Part shown: positions 1-11,170 of the stretch, in pieces
Layout of the letters: every line of letters starts with the position of its first letter
Numbering within the stretch: the stretch's first letter is position 1
DNA from: Amanita rubescens
Taxonomy: Eukaryota > Basidiomycota > Agaricomycetes > Agaricales > Amanitaceae
Assembly (NCBI GenBank): GCA_015039365.1
Contig: WION01000004.1
Location: 310,001 to 374,000, forward strand
Direction: 5' to 3'
DNA length: 64,000 nucleotides
Notes under the pieces: generated by a model
Told to the model about the DNA's origin: nothing
The model's database searches: none
Seen by the model: only the letters and a program-made list of their open reading frames with translations
Translations under genes and position numbers: made by a program

Positions 1-1660
1 CAGAAGGCTCCTCTAGATAATAATATGACCGCGAGTTTCAAGTTCCTGCATGTCACAGGCACGGCAAAGGCCAAAAGTTTCCAACTATCGCTTGACATTG
101 CCGAACCGTCACCTCCGAATATGAACAACGAAGGCGGCGAGACTCCAACTGGCCGGATCTGGGCGTCTTTCGATTCCGCACCCGTCACCATTATATCAAA
201 ACCATCCAAAAAGACCGCTAAGACTCGCAATATCTCGTCCTGCATACTCGCTGGCGGTCCTGTTTCGCTCTTTAATAGGATTAACTCACAAACAGTACGC
301 ACGAAATACATGGCCATCGATCACGCTCAGTTATGTGCGAGCAATGTTGCATGGTCTGCTTTCAATGTAAACGTTATTCGCCGGCCCACAGATACACCTC
401 CCATTGGTATGCATTATCCAAATGGAATAACTTATGACTTACCAAGCTTTGCTTTACATATAGCAGGCCCACAACCCGTGACTTACGGTTGTGAGATTGT
501 ATTGTCTGACACTCTGTCAGGCATATCCACGGGACCGCTTGTCATTCGCAAAGTAGATAAAGGAAAGGTCTCTGCGGACGACGGTGGACCTGTCAGCCAA
601 ATGCAAAAAATCGCACTGCAACGAGTGAATCCTGACGGTACAAGGCATTATTTGTCAGCTGCAGGACCTATGCCAGGTACACCTGGTGTCGTTGCACCTC
701 CTGCGCCAGGCATGTCATCGCAGGCTGGTACGCACCCTTTAATCTTCCAAACACCTCGTGTTCGGGATGAAATGAAAGATGGCGTCCGCATCATAACTGA
801 TGAAGTTGACGATTACTTGTGCTGGACCATTGTAGGCATATGTGCGTGCTCTTATAGATGTGTGGTTCACCTGTCTAATCTCACTCAACTCAGCGAAATT
901 TCAGTACACATTTTTCGATGCATTTGGCCGGAACAGTACGATACCGGCCATGCCAATTACGCCGTTTCCGACTCTTTTCACTGCGCCAGTTTACCGACCA
1001 GCAAACAATACCATAGAGTTGACGGTATCTAATTTCTTTCATGAGCATCCTACAACACACCAGCAGACACCACTTGATGTTTACCTCGGCAATCTTGGTC
1101 CGCTTCGTCATCGTGTGTATCAAGCTACTCCACCGGGACCTCTGACCAACATAGCGCCGTTTGTTCCTCCCCTGTCCGCTCCTGGCATCGACGGTTCTCC
1201 ATCTGATCCTTCGGGGACCTCTACTACGTCAGGGATCACTGGGCCACCTCGGTATATTCCAACTGGTCCACTACATACGATTGTCATCGTCGAGATGCCG
1301 CCTTTAATGGAAGTGATCAAAGCGCTGGAAGAGGATGCTCTACCACCGCCTGCCGAGGGACCGGGAAACAGCAATCGCCATACGCCAGAACGTTCTGAGT
1401 CCAGGCCTAGTGTCCCACAACATCCACCTTCTATAGCTGGTCGAAGCCTCCCCCTTCTGTTTATCCGTTCATCGGATGGCGTGGGCTATCATTCAGGCAG
1501 AACGATCACATGCGAAAGCGTTTTCCAATCTATTGATCTTGGTAGCATGGGGGCCCATCCATCTGCAGCGCCGGGGACATTGGATACAAACTGGCTTGCA
1601 GCAGCACAAGCTGCAGCCGTAGCAACAGAGGGATCCATCTGGACTTTACGAGTAATGTGA
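1..1660 (+). CDS. CSL (CBF1/Su(H)/LAG-1) family transcription factor, 5'-partial
   Basis: This is a DNA-binding factor of the CSL/RBP-J family, nuclear in all known cases. Seen: the reading frame is open from base 1 and no start lies in the window, so the N-terminus is missing. The beta-trefoil region carries the family hallmarks 'VISKPSKK'-like (here TIISKPSKK), 'VSLFNRINSQTVRTKY' and 'IRKVDKGKV', then 'RYLSAAG'-type and 'DDYLCWTIVG' blocks. A 52-nt intron (842-893, donor GTGCGT, acceptor CAG) joins WTIVGI to SKFQYTFFDAFG in frame. The C-terminal IPT/TIG-like domain follows, ending in 'VEMPPL' and a low-complexity tail. Fungal members (S. pombe Cbf11/Cbf12 type) act without Notch in adhesion, cell cycle and lipid genes; the role here is inferred. 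Its 3' end faces RINT1 tail to tail. Confidence 0.93.
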
Positions 1661-1823
1661 GAGCGAGGCGCGTTTATCCCATTATTTATCAGAGGGTTTG
1701 ACTGTATGTAAATATATACTTGTCGTTTTGCTTTGAAATTAATATGTACATTCACGAGTATGCCCATCGAAAACTCTTAAAAAAGCAGTAAGGACTACAA
1801 TGTAATTAGCATGAGATCAGAAA

Positions 1824-4660
1824 TCAATGATCTTCTCGCCGTTGGATTACTTTGCACACTTCATCCTTATCTAGCTCAGATATGCCCATAAGCTTCACCA
1901 TTGTTTTGACCCACTCTTCTTCAGACATGTCCCGCAGCACAGTAATTTTTATGCTGACCCAATCCTCTCCCTCGAGACCAACGAGTCTTCCTGCTTGCAG
2001 TAGCCTTAGCCATGGCATCTCCACCCTGTGACGTCCACCACTCAATCGTCCCGCCAATGCAACATTGCAAGTCTCGGCCCAAAGCTCGCACTCTGCAGTG
2101 ATAACCTTGCCTTGCTGCAAGTTAAACTGTCCACGATACAGAATTCGACGTTGTAAGATATGCTCCGCCAACCGAGAAGCAATGCGCCTGTATAAAATCG
2201 TCAAAGTGGATTGAGGAAGGATAGAACGGATAAATGTCAAATGCGAAGAGAGTAACGCTATTGGGATCAGCAGACTTTGAGATATAGCGATGTCGCTCGT
2301 TTGTTCTGTGTCGACCCTATACGACGCATTAGGCCATTCATCTAGGCGTGTTCATGGAAACATACGAAGTAACGGCGTTTAGGTGAGCCCTGAAATTGCT
2401 TTCAACCTCGCCGCATATTTGTTGAACAATCATGTCTTCGGCGCGCACGACGACTTTAGTATAACGGGAGATCATTTCCTCGAACACGGTACTTGTGGGC
2501 ACATCCTCGGCCTCCACAACCAGTTGCGGCAATAACGGAGACTTTTCTACTTGTCCTTGCAAAGTAGGATCCGAGTTCATTTGAGTCCATAGATCAAGGA
2601 AGAACTTTGAAATAGTGATAGTCAGCGCAACAAAGGAAAAGAGGGGAAAGAGACCGCTACCAGCTCTTCGCTCCATCCTTCTAAAGCACTTTCCATAAAA
2701 ACAGCACTCAGGAAAGCCTTGCACAATCGCTGAACACCGTCAACACCGCCAGTAAGCCTGCGAGGATCTACGCTGATGCCTCCTTCCTCTCCGCCGCCGA
2801 ACGACACCGACAGTGCACCAGGGACCGCACGAACAAACGCATAAGACAGGGTCTCGTACGCGTCAAGGGAAGACATGATACGATCATGATATAGATCAAG
2901 TATCGGCAGTTGCACCGTTGTCAAGAAATGAGCCCGTTGCGTCACGCCTGGTAGCGGAGAGTAACGATCTGCGTTTCAAATTTAACGCTTCCCCACAAAG
3001 GCTAATTTAAGGTGCACCAAACATACCGGTTATCTGCTCGATCAATGCCTTCAATCTCCTGGCAGAAGCAGTGGGCTTGAAATCCTGACTCTCCTCTTCG
3101 GCAGCATCATCGACAATAGTCCATGCTTCCGGTGCATTGATGATTGCATGATATTGGTCTTCGGTAAATTTCTGTTCACCTCCTAACCAAGCCTCAAACC
3201 ATTCTTGATTGCCGAGGATCACGTCGCTTATTCCAACCCACGAGTTAGCCTCCGGAGCTGTTCCGCTCCCCCCTTCAGACGAGGTTCCCTCAAGCTGGAA
3301 CCCTTGTTCCCGTATAGCCGCATCGAACACTAGCGCCTGGTATATGGTATGGGCCAATAATGGAGGATGTAAAATTAATGAAGCCATGGAACGCCTCAAC
3401 TTGCGCGACAGCAACGGAAGCAGTAACAGAACGAATTCTCGCTGTAGCGGTTGAGTTGCGAGGGATACGTTACTTAACTGCGTACTTACCCATGAATTGA
3501 TTCTGGCATACTCGGTGGAGGATAATAAACCTTGGATTACTGTCGCCATGAACGTTCGGTGGTCATGAGCGATGTTCTGCACATGAGCAAAGTACCATTC
3601 TGGCTGGAACCAACAAATCTCAGACGACTAATGTGCAAGCTAAGTGCACCCTACCTTGTCAAGTCTATTCGTTTGGCGAGTACCCTCGAAATGATACTTG
3701 AATCGCAAGGAGATGGGCTGTACCAATGCTTGAAGAGGGTACAGACCGTCCTTTTCTGTTCGGGGCTTTGTTACATTTATCGCCTCCCCTCTACTCTTCT
3801 TAGCTGCGGATACGGGACAAAAGGGAAAACACTAACAAGGCTTGGAGTCTAAGCAAGTTATGAAAAGCATTCTCAAATGCGGTTCTATCCTCCGGTGCAA
3901 CTTTAGCATAATTCACTGCCGTAGGCCAGCCAAACTTCTCCGAGGCAGCTAGGAGGACTCTGCGATAACATTTTTAACCAAAGATCATTCACACTTTGAA
4001 AGTGTACCTACTCAAATAGGACATCTTTCATCCGTGTCCAAGTTCTGGACTCCAGGTCCTCTAAGTAAGTTACGAGGTGAAGTGGTTGGGGCTCGGGGTC
4101 ATTTTCACATGATTTACAGAAATCTCTGACTTTGGAGACAAATGCCTGCAGCGTTTGGTATTCTTTAATGGATGCGGGGGTTAGAGAACTGGATGGTCGC
4201 AGTTGCTTAATAGCATTTTCGCTTTATTGACAGAACCGTGAGTTTGAGTCGGAGTAAGCTCTCTGCACGTACCTCAGTGACAATGCGTGTTCAAAGATTT
4301 GGACATAGCTTCTGATGCTAGTTAGATCCTTTAGATTGCGATGGAGCGTTTCAATCTCCTCCAGCAAAGTAGGCTCCTTTTTCTCGAGCGACAAATCAGA
4401 AACGAGTTCCCTTGACAATTCTGTCAAGTCATCCACGACACTGTGCCGCAACAGTGACAGCTCTTGTGCTGATTGGAGATGAGCATGCGCCTTGGTTCGT
4501 GTATCCAACAACAACGAGTCTACTTCCTTATGTGACACGGACAACTGAGCTACCAGTTGTTGAGACGAGACACGTACAGAGTTGAAGACACGCGTACCTT
4601 GGCCTGGAGTTCATCGTGACGACAACGGGCTTGTTCCAGCAAGTCATCGAGTTGGAGCAT
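1824..4660 (-). CDS. RINT1: RINT1/TIP20 family tethering protein
   Basis: Subunit of the Dsl1/NRZ complex that tethers Golgi-derived COPI vesicles at the ER. Seen: about nine exons join without any frame problem. The N-terminal coiled-coil part (MLQLDDLLEQAR..., LLEEIETLHRNLKDL, SYVQIFEHAL) is followed by 'SEKFGWPTAVNY', 'YPLQALVQPISLRFKYHFEG', 'TNRLDKPEWYFAHV' and 'HDHRTFM', all typical of RINT1. Later come 'DRYSPLP' and a C-terminal helical region ending at 1824. The first ATG giving a family-like start is at 4660; an in-frame ATG at 4702 is possible. One acceptor in the middle (TAG before AGGGGAGG) is my choice to keep frame. It is transcribed away from the nucleotidase gene, with 130 bp between the two starts. 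Confidence 0.92.
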
Positions 4661-4790
4661 GTTCCGCGTTCTGAAAGTGTGAATCCAATTGTGTAGTAGC
4701 ATCGCTGTCTGCTTTTGCGATGTCTGGATGGGATAATAAAGATGGCATGGACGAAGATGTTCCCACAAGCTTCGCCACTTGTCTCCCAGG
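4661..4790. promoter_or_regulatory. Divergent promoter region, RINT1 and nucleotidase-like gene
   Basis: These 130 bp separate the predicted starts of RINT1 (minus) and the HAD nucleotidase (plus), so they must carry both core promoters and both 5' leaders. No clear TATA element or factor site is visible. Confidence 0.4.
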
Positions 4791-5881
4791 ATGTCCCTCA
4801 CAGCTGCCAGATTAGATTCTCTCGAGATCGATTCCGTTACTCTGCACGAGGCGGCCGATGCCTTACAGGCCCTCGCAGGTATACCACCGTCAATAACAAT
4901 TAAGCCAGTTATCGCGATAGACCTGGACGATGTCCTTAGTCAGACTAATAGAGCCGTAGCTAAATGCAAGTATGCTAGCCTACACCGTCTGAATTACATA
5001 TAACACCCTTATAGGGCACAATCACCAGTATGATACAAAGATGGATTTGTCTACCTTTTATTGTAAGGTGTCTCTAATTGTCGCTCATCACTCAAACAAA
5101 ATCATGAACAGACTACTACTACTGGAAGGTGCATTTAATTGAATGAATTATTACGAGCGGGTTGAGCTTATCTGACTGTAGAATCCGTTCTGGGGGCCAC
5201 CCAAGGTAACGATGGAAAAGGTAGCGAAGTTTTATTCCAGAGATTGGACACACGATATAGAACCCATGCCTGGTGCAAGGGAAGGATTACAGGCCTTGAA
5301 GGATATGGGATACAACTTAATTATAGTCACTGCCAGGACTAAGGACAATACCGAAAAGACCCATATGTGGATTGAGAGACACTTTCCTGGTGAGTGACGC
5401 TTTTGAAGCGCCTGGTCATGCGAAGATCTTAGGACCCAATAGAGCTCGTGGACCGGGTCATTCTCACTGGGCAATTTGAGGATGCAGATAAGGAGGGGCA
5501 TGCAGTCGTCAGCAAGATGAGCAAAGCCCAGGTAAATTAGTGACGGTCTATCTTGAAACCCATGGAATTAACAGGAAGGTCACGCAGGTATGCGCGGAAC
5601 TGAATGCTCGACTCCTCGTAGATGATTCTGCGGAGAACGCGATGCAATGTGTTACTGCATCGCCAGCCGTGCCTGTATTGTTGTTCGGAGAGTATGAGTG
5701 GAACAAGCGGCTGTCAAGCGCTGAGGACACGAGAGAGGAAATGACATACGAAGTTCGGCTTGCGGCGAGCGGGGGACAAATGTTTTGGGAAAGCGAACAG
5801 TTGGAGATACCAGATGGCGCACCGCTATGGCGCGTGAAGGATTGGGTAGAAGTTGTACGCCAAGTACAATACATGACGTAA
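4791..5881 (+). CDS. HAD-superfamily 5'-nucleotidase-like protein
   Basis: Predicted soluble phosphatase of the haloacid dehalogenase fold, close to 5'(3')-deoxyribonucleotidase-like fungal proteins; the substrate is not known. Seen: HAD motif I 'AIDLDDVL', motif II region 'LIIVTAR', and late acidic motif 'LVDDSAENA'. Between them lie the family blocks KWHNHQYDT, YYYYYWKNPFWG, MPGAREGLQAL and 'RVILTGQFED'. About six exons. The first intron (4966-5014) has a GC donor and is needed to make the WHN block. A 21-nt-class short exon encodes YYYYWK. All joins keep frame. The start at ATG 4791 gives a 48-residue lead before motif I; nothing upstream in frame looks better. Ends in QYMT-stop. Confidence 0.85.
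4966..5014 (+). other. GC-AG intron in the nucleotidase-like gene
   Basis: The donor is GCAAGT after AAAT and the acceptor is TTATAG. Removing these 49 nt joins AVAK to WHNHQYDT, the conserved family block; no GT donor nearby restores it. Confidence 0.8.
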
Positions 5882-5943
5882 TCGACTGTAGATCACACTT
5901 CAAATTCACGTGAAAGAGTGCAAGATATTCGCTACTACCGCTA

Positions 5944-8806
5944 ATGGCGGTACAATCCTCTCTGCGCCTCTCGCGCTTCGCCAATGCCTATGCTACTCAC
6001 AGGCCTTTGGTTCAAAAAGCTTTAAACATCGCTTTTGTATTCTATGTCTTAGCTTCGACCTACCGTAGCTATGCAGGCAGACCTGCCCCTTCCTCCAAGA
6101 AGCACCGCGATGGAAAGTCAACTCGTGTTGCGGTCCGTATTCTGTTTATCTTGTCCCTGAAGCACACTGAACGCTGGCTGATCAGGTGGATGCAGTCTTC
6201 TATCAACGTCTCTCGCGCATCCTGCGTATTGTTATTCCTAGCATCCGTTCCAAGGAAGCGATGCTTCTTGTCATGCATTCAAGCCTGTTGATCTTCAGGA
6301 CAGCTATCTCTCTTTACGTTGCCGCTCTGGACGGGAAGTATGTCATTGTCTCTATGCATCTTTTGCAACGTATTCACCCCACATCTCCAGAATAGTGGCA
6401 AGCCTAGTTAGAGCACAGCCTCTTCAATTCATGCTCAACATACTGCGCTGGCTTTTCGTGGCAATACCCGCTACATGGACAAATAGCTGGCTTAGCTATA
6501 TCCAGAACAAATTGGCCATCGCGTATCGCACTCGCCTCACGCAAGAAGTTCTGAAGCATTATCTGGCAGAAGACGGTGATGACGAAGGAAAGATATATTA
6601 TAAGCTATGTAGGTCTTCCGTTGACCTAGTCTTGGAGTATCTCTGATTCGTCACAAGCCAACTTGGATGACAGGATCAAGAACCCAGACCAGTTAAGAAT
6701 CTTGCCTGATCTCCGCGGGCTGTCGTTGACGGGTGTATAGAATGATTACACATGACATTCAACGATTTTCAACACATCTTGCAGCAATTTATTCTAATTT
6801 GGCAAAACCAGTTTTAGACGTCATATTGTATAACTACCAACTTTCAAGAAATGTAGGAGCAGAAGGACTCTTGGGCCTAACAATCTCTGTACAACTTACA
6901 GCGTCACTATGTCAGTGGATTTCATTATATATATTTACATCCAGTCTCATCCCCCTTTAGTGCGCTACCTGACACCGCCTTTTGGTTTATATACCGCTCT
7001 TTCCGCTCAACTGGCTGGCTCGTTGAGGCACACACATTCAAGACTAGCTGAATTTTCAGAAGAAATTGCCTTGCTGGGCGGGGAACAGACGGAAAAAATG
7101 CTCGTCGAGCGCGAATACGCGAGCCTTATCAAGCACGAGAATAGAGTATTACGACGTCGTTGGTGGTTCGGGTGCGTTGAAGAGGGAATCATCAAATGGC
7201 TGTGGGGCAGTTTTGGCGTAAGCATCATGTTGATTGGTTTTCCTTTGCCTTTTTTTAATCTGGTTCAGTTGGTTCTCTGTGCTGTGCCCGTTTTCTTCAG
7301 AATTCCCGGTGTTTCCCAAGCGGATCTAGGTAGCAGAACGGAAGGTATTATTCATTCATGATGCGCGGAACGGAACTTTAACAGCGTCCCTGTCTCAGGC
7401 TTTGTGACTAATCGAAGATTATTGCTATCTTCATCTGGTACTCGTTCACTTTGTGCGAACTGAATATTTGTCTGATGACTGTGCAGATGCGTTTGGCCGT
7501 GTCATGTATTCGTACAAGGATTTGTCTGAGCTTGCAGGCTACACTGCTCGGGTCTCTCTGTTGCTTGATACCATGGAGGAAATCAAACGGGGACAGTATG
7601 AAAAGGCCCTTGTTAGCAGCGCGAGTTCTGGCGACCATGCAAAGAGTCAGCTTTTTCTCGATATCTGACTTCTTTTGTTGATAAATATTTCAGCTCTCGA
7701 AGGGCGAGGTGAAGTGATTGAATCAGAAGACATCGAATTTCAAAATGTTCCCATTGTCACTCCCAATGGCGATGTACTTGTTAAAAGCTTAAGTTTCCAT
7801 GTCAAACCAGGAGTTAGTTCCTTTTCCACCCGTGTATACAAATCGCTGAATTGTCGTGAAGCAACACCTACTCATTGTAGGACCAAATGGTGAGCTTACC
7901 TCTATCCACAAGACATTTATGATCAATGTCCTTCAGGTTGCGGGAAATCTTCGCTTTTCCGTATATTAGGCGGTCTGTGGCCGGTGTACGGAGGAGTCGT
8001 GCGCAAACCTCCCGCATCCTCATTCATCCTCATTCCCCAGCGGCCGTATCTCCCCCTAGGTACATTAAGGGATCAGGTCATATACCCTCATTCAATAGAG
8101 GACATGACATCGCGTGCGTGAAAGCGTCCTAGGTATCGTTGATAATGACGATATATCAAATTAATATAGGTGGTATTTTCGATGATGACATCCTTAAGAT
8201 CCTTGAAGTGGTTCAAATGGACAATGTCGTTGAAGCGAGAAGGGGGCTGGGATACAGTTCGGGAGTGGCGAGAAACGTTGAGTGGAGGTGACCAGCAGAA
8301 GATTGCTTGGGCGCGGTTGTTCTATCATCATCCTAAAGTGAGTTCATGTTAGATCTGATTGCTTCGCGTGTTGGTTGACTGGAGGACGGAAGTATGCTGT
8401 ATTGGATGAAGCTACATCGCTTGTGCCAACAGATATGGAAGGAATGATGATGGATCATGCAACGCATTTGGGTATCACGTTATTAACTGTGTCTCACCGA
8501 CCGTCGCTTTGGAAATACCACGCACTCATTCTCCACTATGATGGACAAGGTGGCTATGTTTTGTAAGTCTTCCTTTTCCGAGCTCATCGTGAGGCTGGCT
8601 TACGTTGCGCGAACGAAGCACTAAGCTTGATGCGGAGAAACGTCTTGCATTGCAGGAAGAGAAGCAGAGCCTAGAATCGAAATTACTAGATGTGTAAGCA
8701 AAACCATGGGCCGCATGCTAACGGGGCACTCATTGGCATTATTAGTCCAAAAATGAAAGCACGGCTTGCAGAATTAAGAACATTAGCAGAGGAGCGAGAT
8801 GCCTGA
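5944..8806 (+). CDS. Peroxisomal ABC half-transporter, ABCD/PXA type (one frame break)
   Basis: Half-size ABC exporter of the ALDP/Pxa group, which imports very-long-chain acyl-CoA into peroxisomes. Seen: N-terminal ABCD region ([26 protein letters not shown]), '[16 protein letters not shown]', '[10 protein letters not shown]', '[14 protein letters not shown]', then the nucleotide-binding domain: Walker A GPNGCGKSS, Q-loop '[19 protein letters not shown]', signature [13 protein letters not shown] (usual form LSGGEKQR), Walker [11 protein letters not shown]-loop TVSHR, and the [14 protein letters not shown] tail. About thirteen short introns join cleanly. Odd: between VVQMDNVV and REGGWDTV the frame moves by +1 at about 8226-8241 with no room for an intron, so the sequence as given would not make the signature and Walker B. 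Otherwise full length and well conserved. Confidence 0.9.
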
Positions 8807-8951
8807 TCGGGTGCAGCATGGGGGTGTAGGTTACTACATGTATTACAGTATACGACACCAATGGATGTCGCAAGGACGGAAATGGTTTGAATCGAGATTT
8901 GCAATTAGCTGTGTAATTACTTGAAGTCGTCTAGTCTACAACCCCGTCCTT

Positions 8952-10038
8952 TCATCGCGGTCTGACGCTCCCAAACTTAATACTATCCAAAGCCCCATTA
9001 ATAATCTCTTCATCACTAATTTTTTCAAGCCTAGCTAGCTCCCTCCTCATATACTCGACCATCTCCAACATCAACTCTGGGTATTTGACATACTTGTCGA
9101 CTTCTTGAGGTGGAAAATCATGCACACCCGATCCGTCGTCTTTGAGTTCTTCTCTGTCCACGTCAATCTTGGCGACATTGACAACTTCACCGCCGACAAG
9201 GTTAACGGCGCGTCTGTAGGTTGGTGGTTTTGTGCTCGATGGGTACGCAATTCCGCGAGCGCCTCGGGCGCCTAGAAGGTTCCGCCAGATGGCAGCTGCC
9301 ATCTCCATATCGCCCTGCACAAGCGCGAGGTCGAAGGATAGACCTAAACCCATCCATTGTTCTTTGAAAATTTTCATTTGGCGCGTGACAAGCAGTTCTG
9401 GAGTGCGTCCAAGCGGTTTGGATTTGCCGGATGACGAGGTCGGGGGTGCATTTGGATTGACGTAAAATGAGGAGACGAATGTGTATGGTTCGGTAGGTTT
9501 TGACGACTGGTTGGAGAACGGTCCTGATCCTATCTTCAATGTCGATGAAGAAGTGGTCTACAAGTGCCTGGACGTAGTGTTTCCCGAGTGGGGGAGGGAG
9601 AGCGCGGAGTCTACACGTCAGGAGCCAGACATGGAGGTTGGTTACGGTGAACCAGGATTGGAACGTCGGTGGCAAATGGCAGTCTGTACAAACGTTAATA
9701 GAGCGTCATTTCAGAGTTGGTTGCATACCACTCTGCCAAAACGCCTTGTCTTCATCCGGCCTTGGCGCGCACACATTTTCGTAAAGCACAAAGGCACGTC
9801 TACCAGACATCTGTCTCGGACTCCCATATCCCAAAGATTTTGCCAGTGCCAGGAAAACCTTCCTAGCGAACGGCGACGTTTCGACTTTACGCGTCAGCCA
9901 GTTTTTTTCACGTTGCAGCGGGGAGGGTGGTTTGCTGTTACTGGCAGAAGATGAAGATATGCATCGTATGAAGGCCCTCCTGCACGGTCTTAGGTGATGG
10001 AAGAGAATCAGTTGGATGGGACGCCGAGTGCTGGCCAT
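8952..10038 (-). CDS. CBP3: CBP3, cytochrome bc1 assembly chaperone (one frame break)
   Basis: Ubiquinol-cytochrome c chaperone (UQCC1/Cbp3 family), which binds newly made cytochrome b on the mitochondrial ribosome. Seen: Arg/Ser-rich N-terminus from ATG 10038 (MASTRRPIQL..., RRAFIRCISSSSAS) fitting a mitochondrial presequence. One intron joins DKAFWQS to DCHLPPTFQSWF. The family core follows: WFTVTNLHVWLLT, GKHYVQALVDHFF, IDIEDRIRTVLQP, then LLVTRQMKIFKEQW, LSFDLALVQGDMEMA and WRNLLGARGARGIAYP. Between VLQP and SKPTEPYTF the frame shifts by +1 (around 9500-9512) with no acceptor site to explain it. It is divergent from the PRELI gene, which also acts in mitochondria. Confidence 0.9.
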
Positions 10039-10234
10039 CCGTTCGCAAAATAGCCTAGTTACATCGCGTGACCAAGATTTACAACCGGGATTCTCCGGCC
10101 GTCTTCTTGCGTCTTCTGTCCGATTTGATAAAGGTCGCTGGCTGTGTTTCCGACTGCGACGCAACTCCCTTTGCCACCCCGTTGGCCCCTTTCTTCTTCC
10201 TCTTCTCTGTATTTTTCTCTCGAAGTATCGGAGC
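10039..10234. promoter_or_regulatory. Divergent promoter region, CBP3 and PRELI-like gene
   Basis: The 196 bp between the two starts hold both 5' leaders. A pyrimidine-rich stretch (about 10190-10222) precedes the PRELI start. No specific element is recognised. Confidence 0.35.
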
Positions 10235-10867
10235 ATGCATTTTTTCTCGCAGACATTCAACTATGAGTGAGTACTCCTCAATTTTTTTTACCTCTTTTAT
10301 AACAGGTTTCCAGTCATCCTTGGTCTCATGTCGTTATTGGCATGTGGCGAAAATACCCAAACCCTAGATGCTCGCATGTTATCAGTGTGGACGTGGTCGA
10401 TCGTACGGTGGACCCAGTAACTGGGGTCATTAGAACGGAGAGGATTTTAGGGTGTAAGCAGAAGGCTCCCGCGTGGATCGTCAAAGTGAGTTCAAGTGAA
10501 TATTATTATAAAATGTTCAGTCACTCACCTCGCAAAGGTATTTGGTGGTTCTGAAGACGCTTTTGTCCGAGAAATTTCATTCGTTGACCCTGCAAATCAA
10601 AATGCCACTATGACTTCGGTGAACCTATCACTATCGCAGTTCGCCACATGCTTCGAGCAGGTACAATATTCTCCTGCACTCCCAGGACGGACATCATTCT
10701 CGCAAACAGCAGAGATCCAAGCTCGAATGGCCATGTGGAGGTCTGCTGCCGATGGTCTTGAACGGTGGCTACTCCAAAGGTTCGAGCAAAATGCTCATCT
10801 TGGGAAACTTGCCTTTTCAGACGTTCTACGGACACTTTGGGAAGAACGACATCGAGACCTTGCATAG
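10235..10867 (+). CDS. PRELI/MSF1 domain protein, Ups1-like
   Basis: Intermembrane-space lipid-transfer protein of the Ups/PRELID family, which with Mdm35 moves phosphatidic acid or similar lipids between mitochondrial membranes. Seen: three exons, 177 residues, the usual family length. It begins MHFFSQTFNY, then DHPWSHVVIGMWRKYPNP after the first intron (10267-10313, using the second of two close acceptors). 'HVISVDVVDR', 'GVIRTERILGCKQKAPAWIVK' and 'SVNLSLSQF' follow. The C-terminal amphipathic segment (MAMWRSAADGLERWLLQRFEQNA) is family-like. No frame breaks. A second PRELI gene lies at 28378. Which lipid it carries cannot be told from sequence. Confidence 0.92.
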
Positions 10868-11170
10868 TCTGTTATTGATATTGTCTTTGTGTCTGCACTC
10901 TTACTGCCATACGCCTACATTACTTTAATCGGAGCACATAGAACCCGACAAAACCGTCTTGTACGGACATTCGACACAGAGATACGCTGTTATTGTTATG
11001 TTATGTACTAGAGTTATTCTTGCATTGGACTGAGACATCGTTGCATTATTAGCTGTGGCGTGCGTGAGTCACAATGTCACAGCAGAAATCTTATCGGTCA
11101 TAAAAGAGTTGTGCCCACTTCCTGGACTCACAGGTCATAGCTGGTCCCATCGAATTACGACCAGCCTGAA
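10868..11170. other. Intergenic region without a recognised gene
   Basis: About 300 bp hold the 3' end of the PRELI gene and the 5' leader of the TFIIIC subunit. No ORF with family features, no repeat and no RNA gene is visible. Confidence 0.5.

Noticed and set aside
3780..3880. Frame change in the middle of RINT1
   Set aside because: Acceptor GAGTAG (46-nt intron) restores frame into the YPLQALVQP block.
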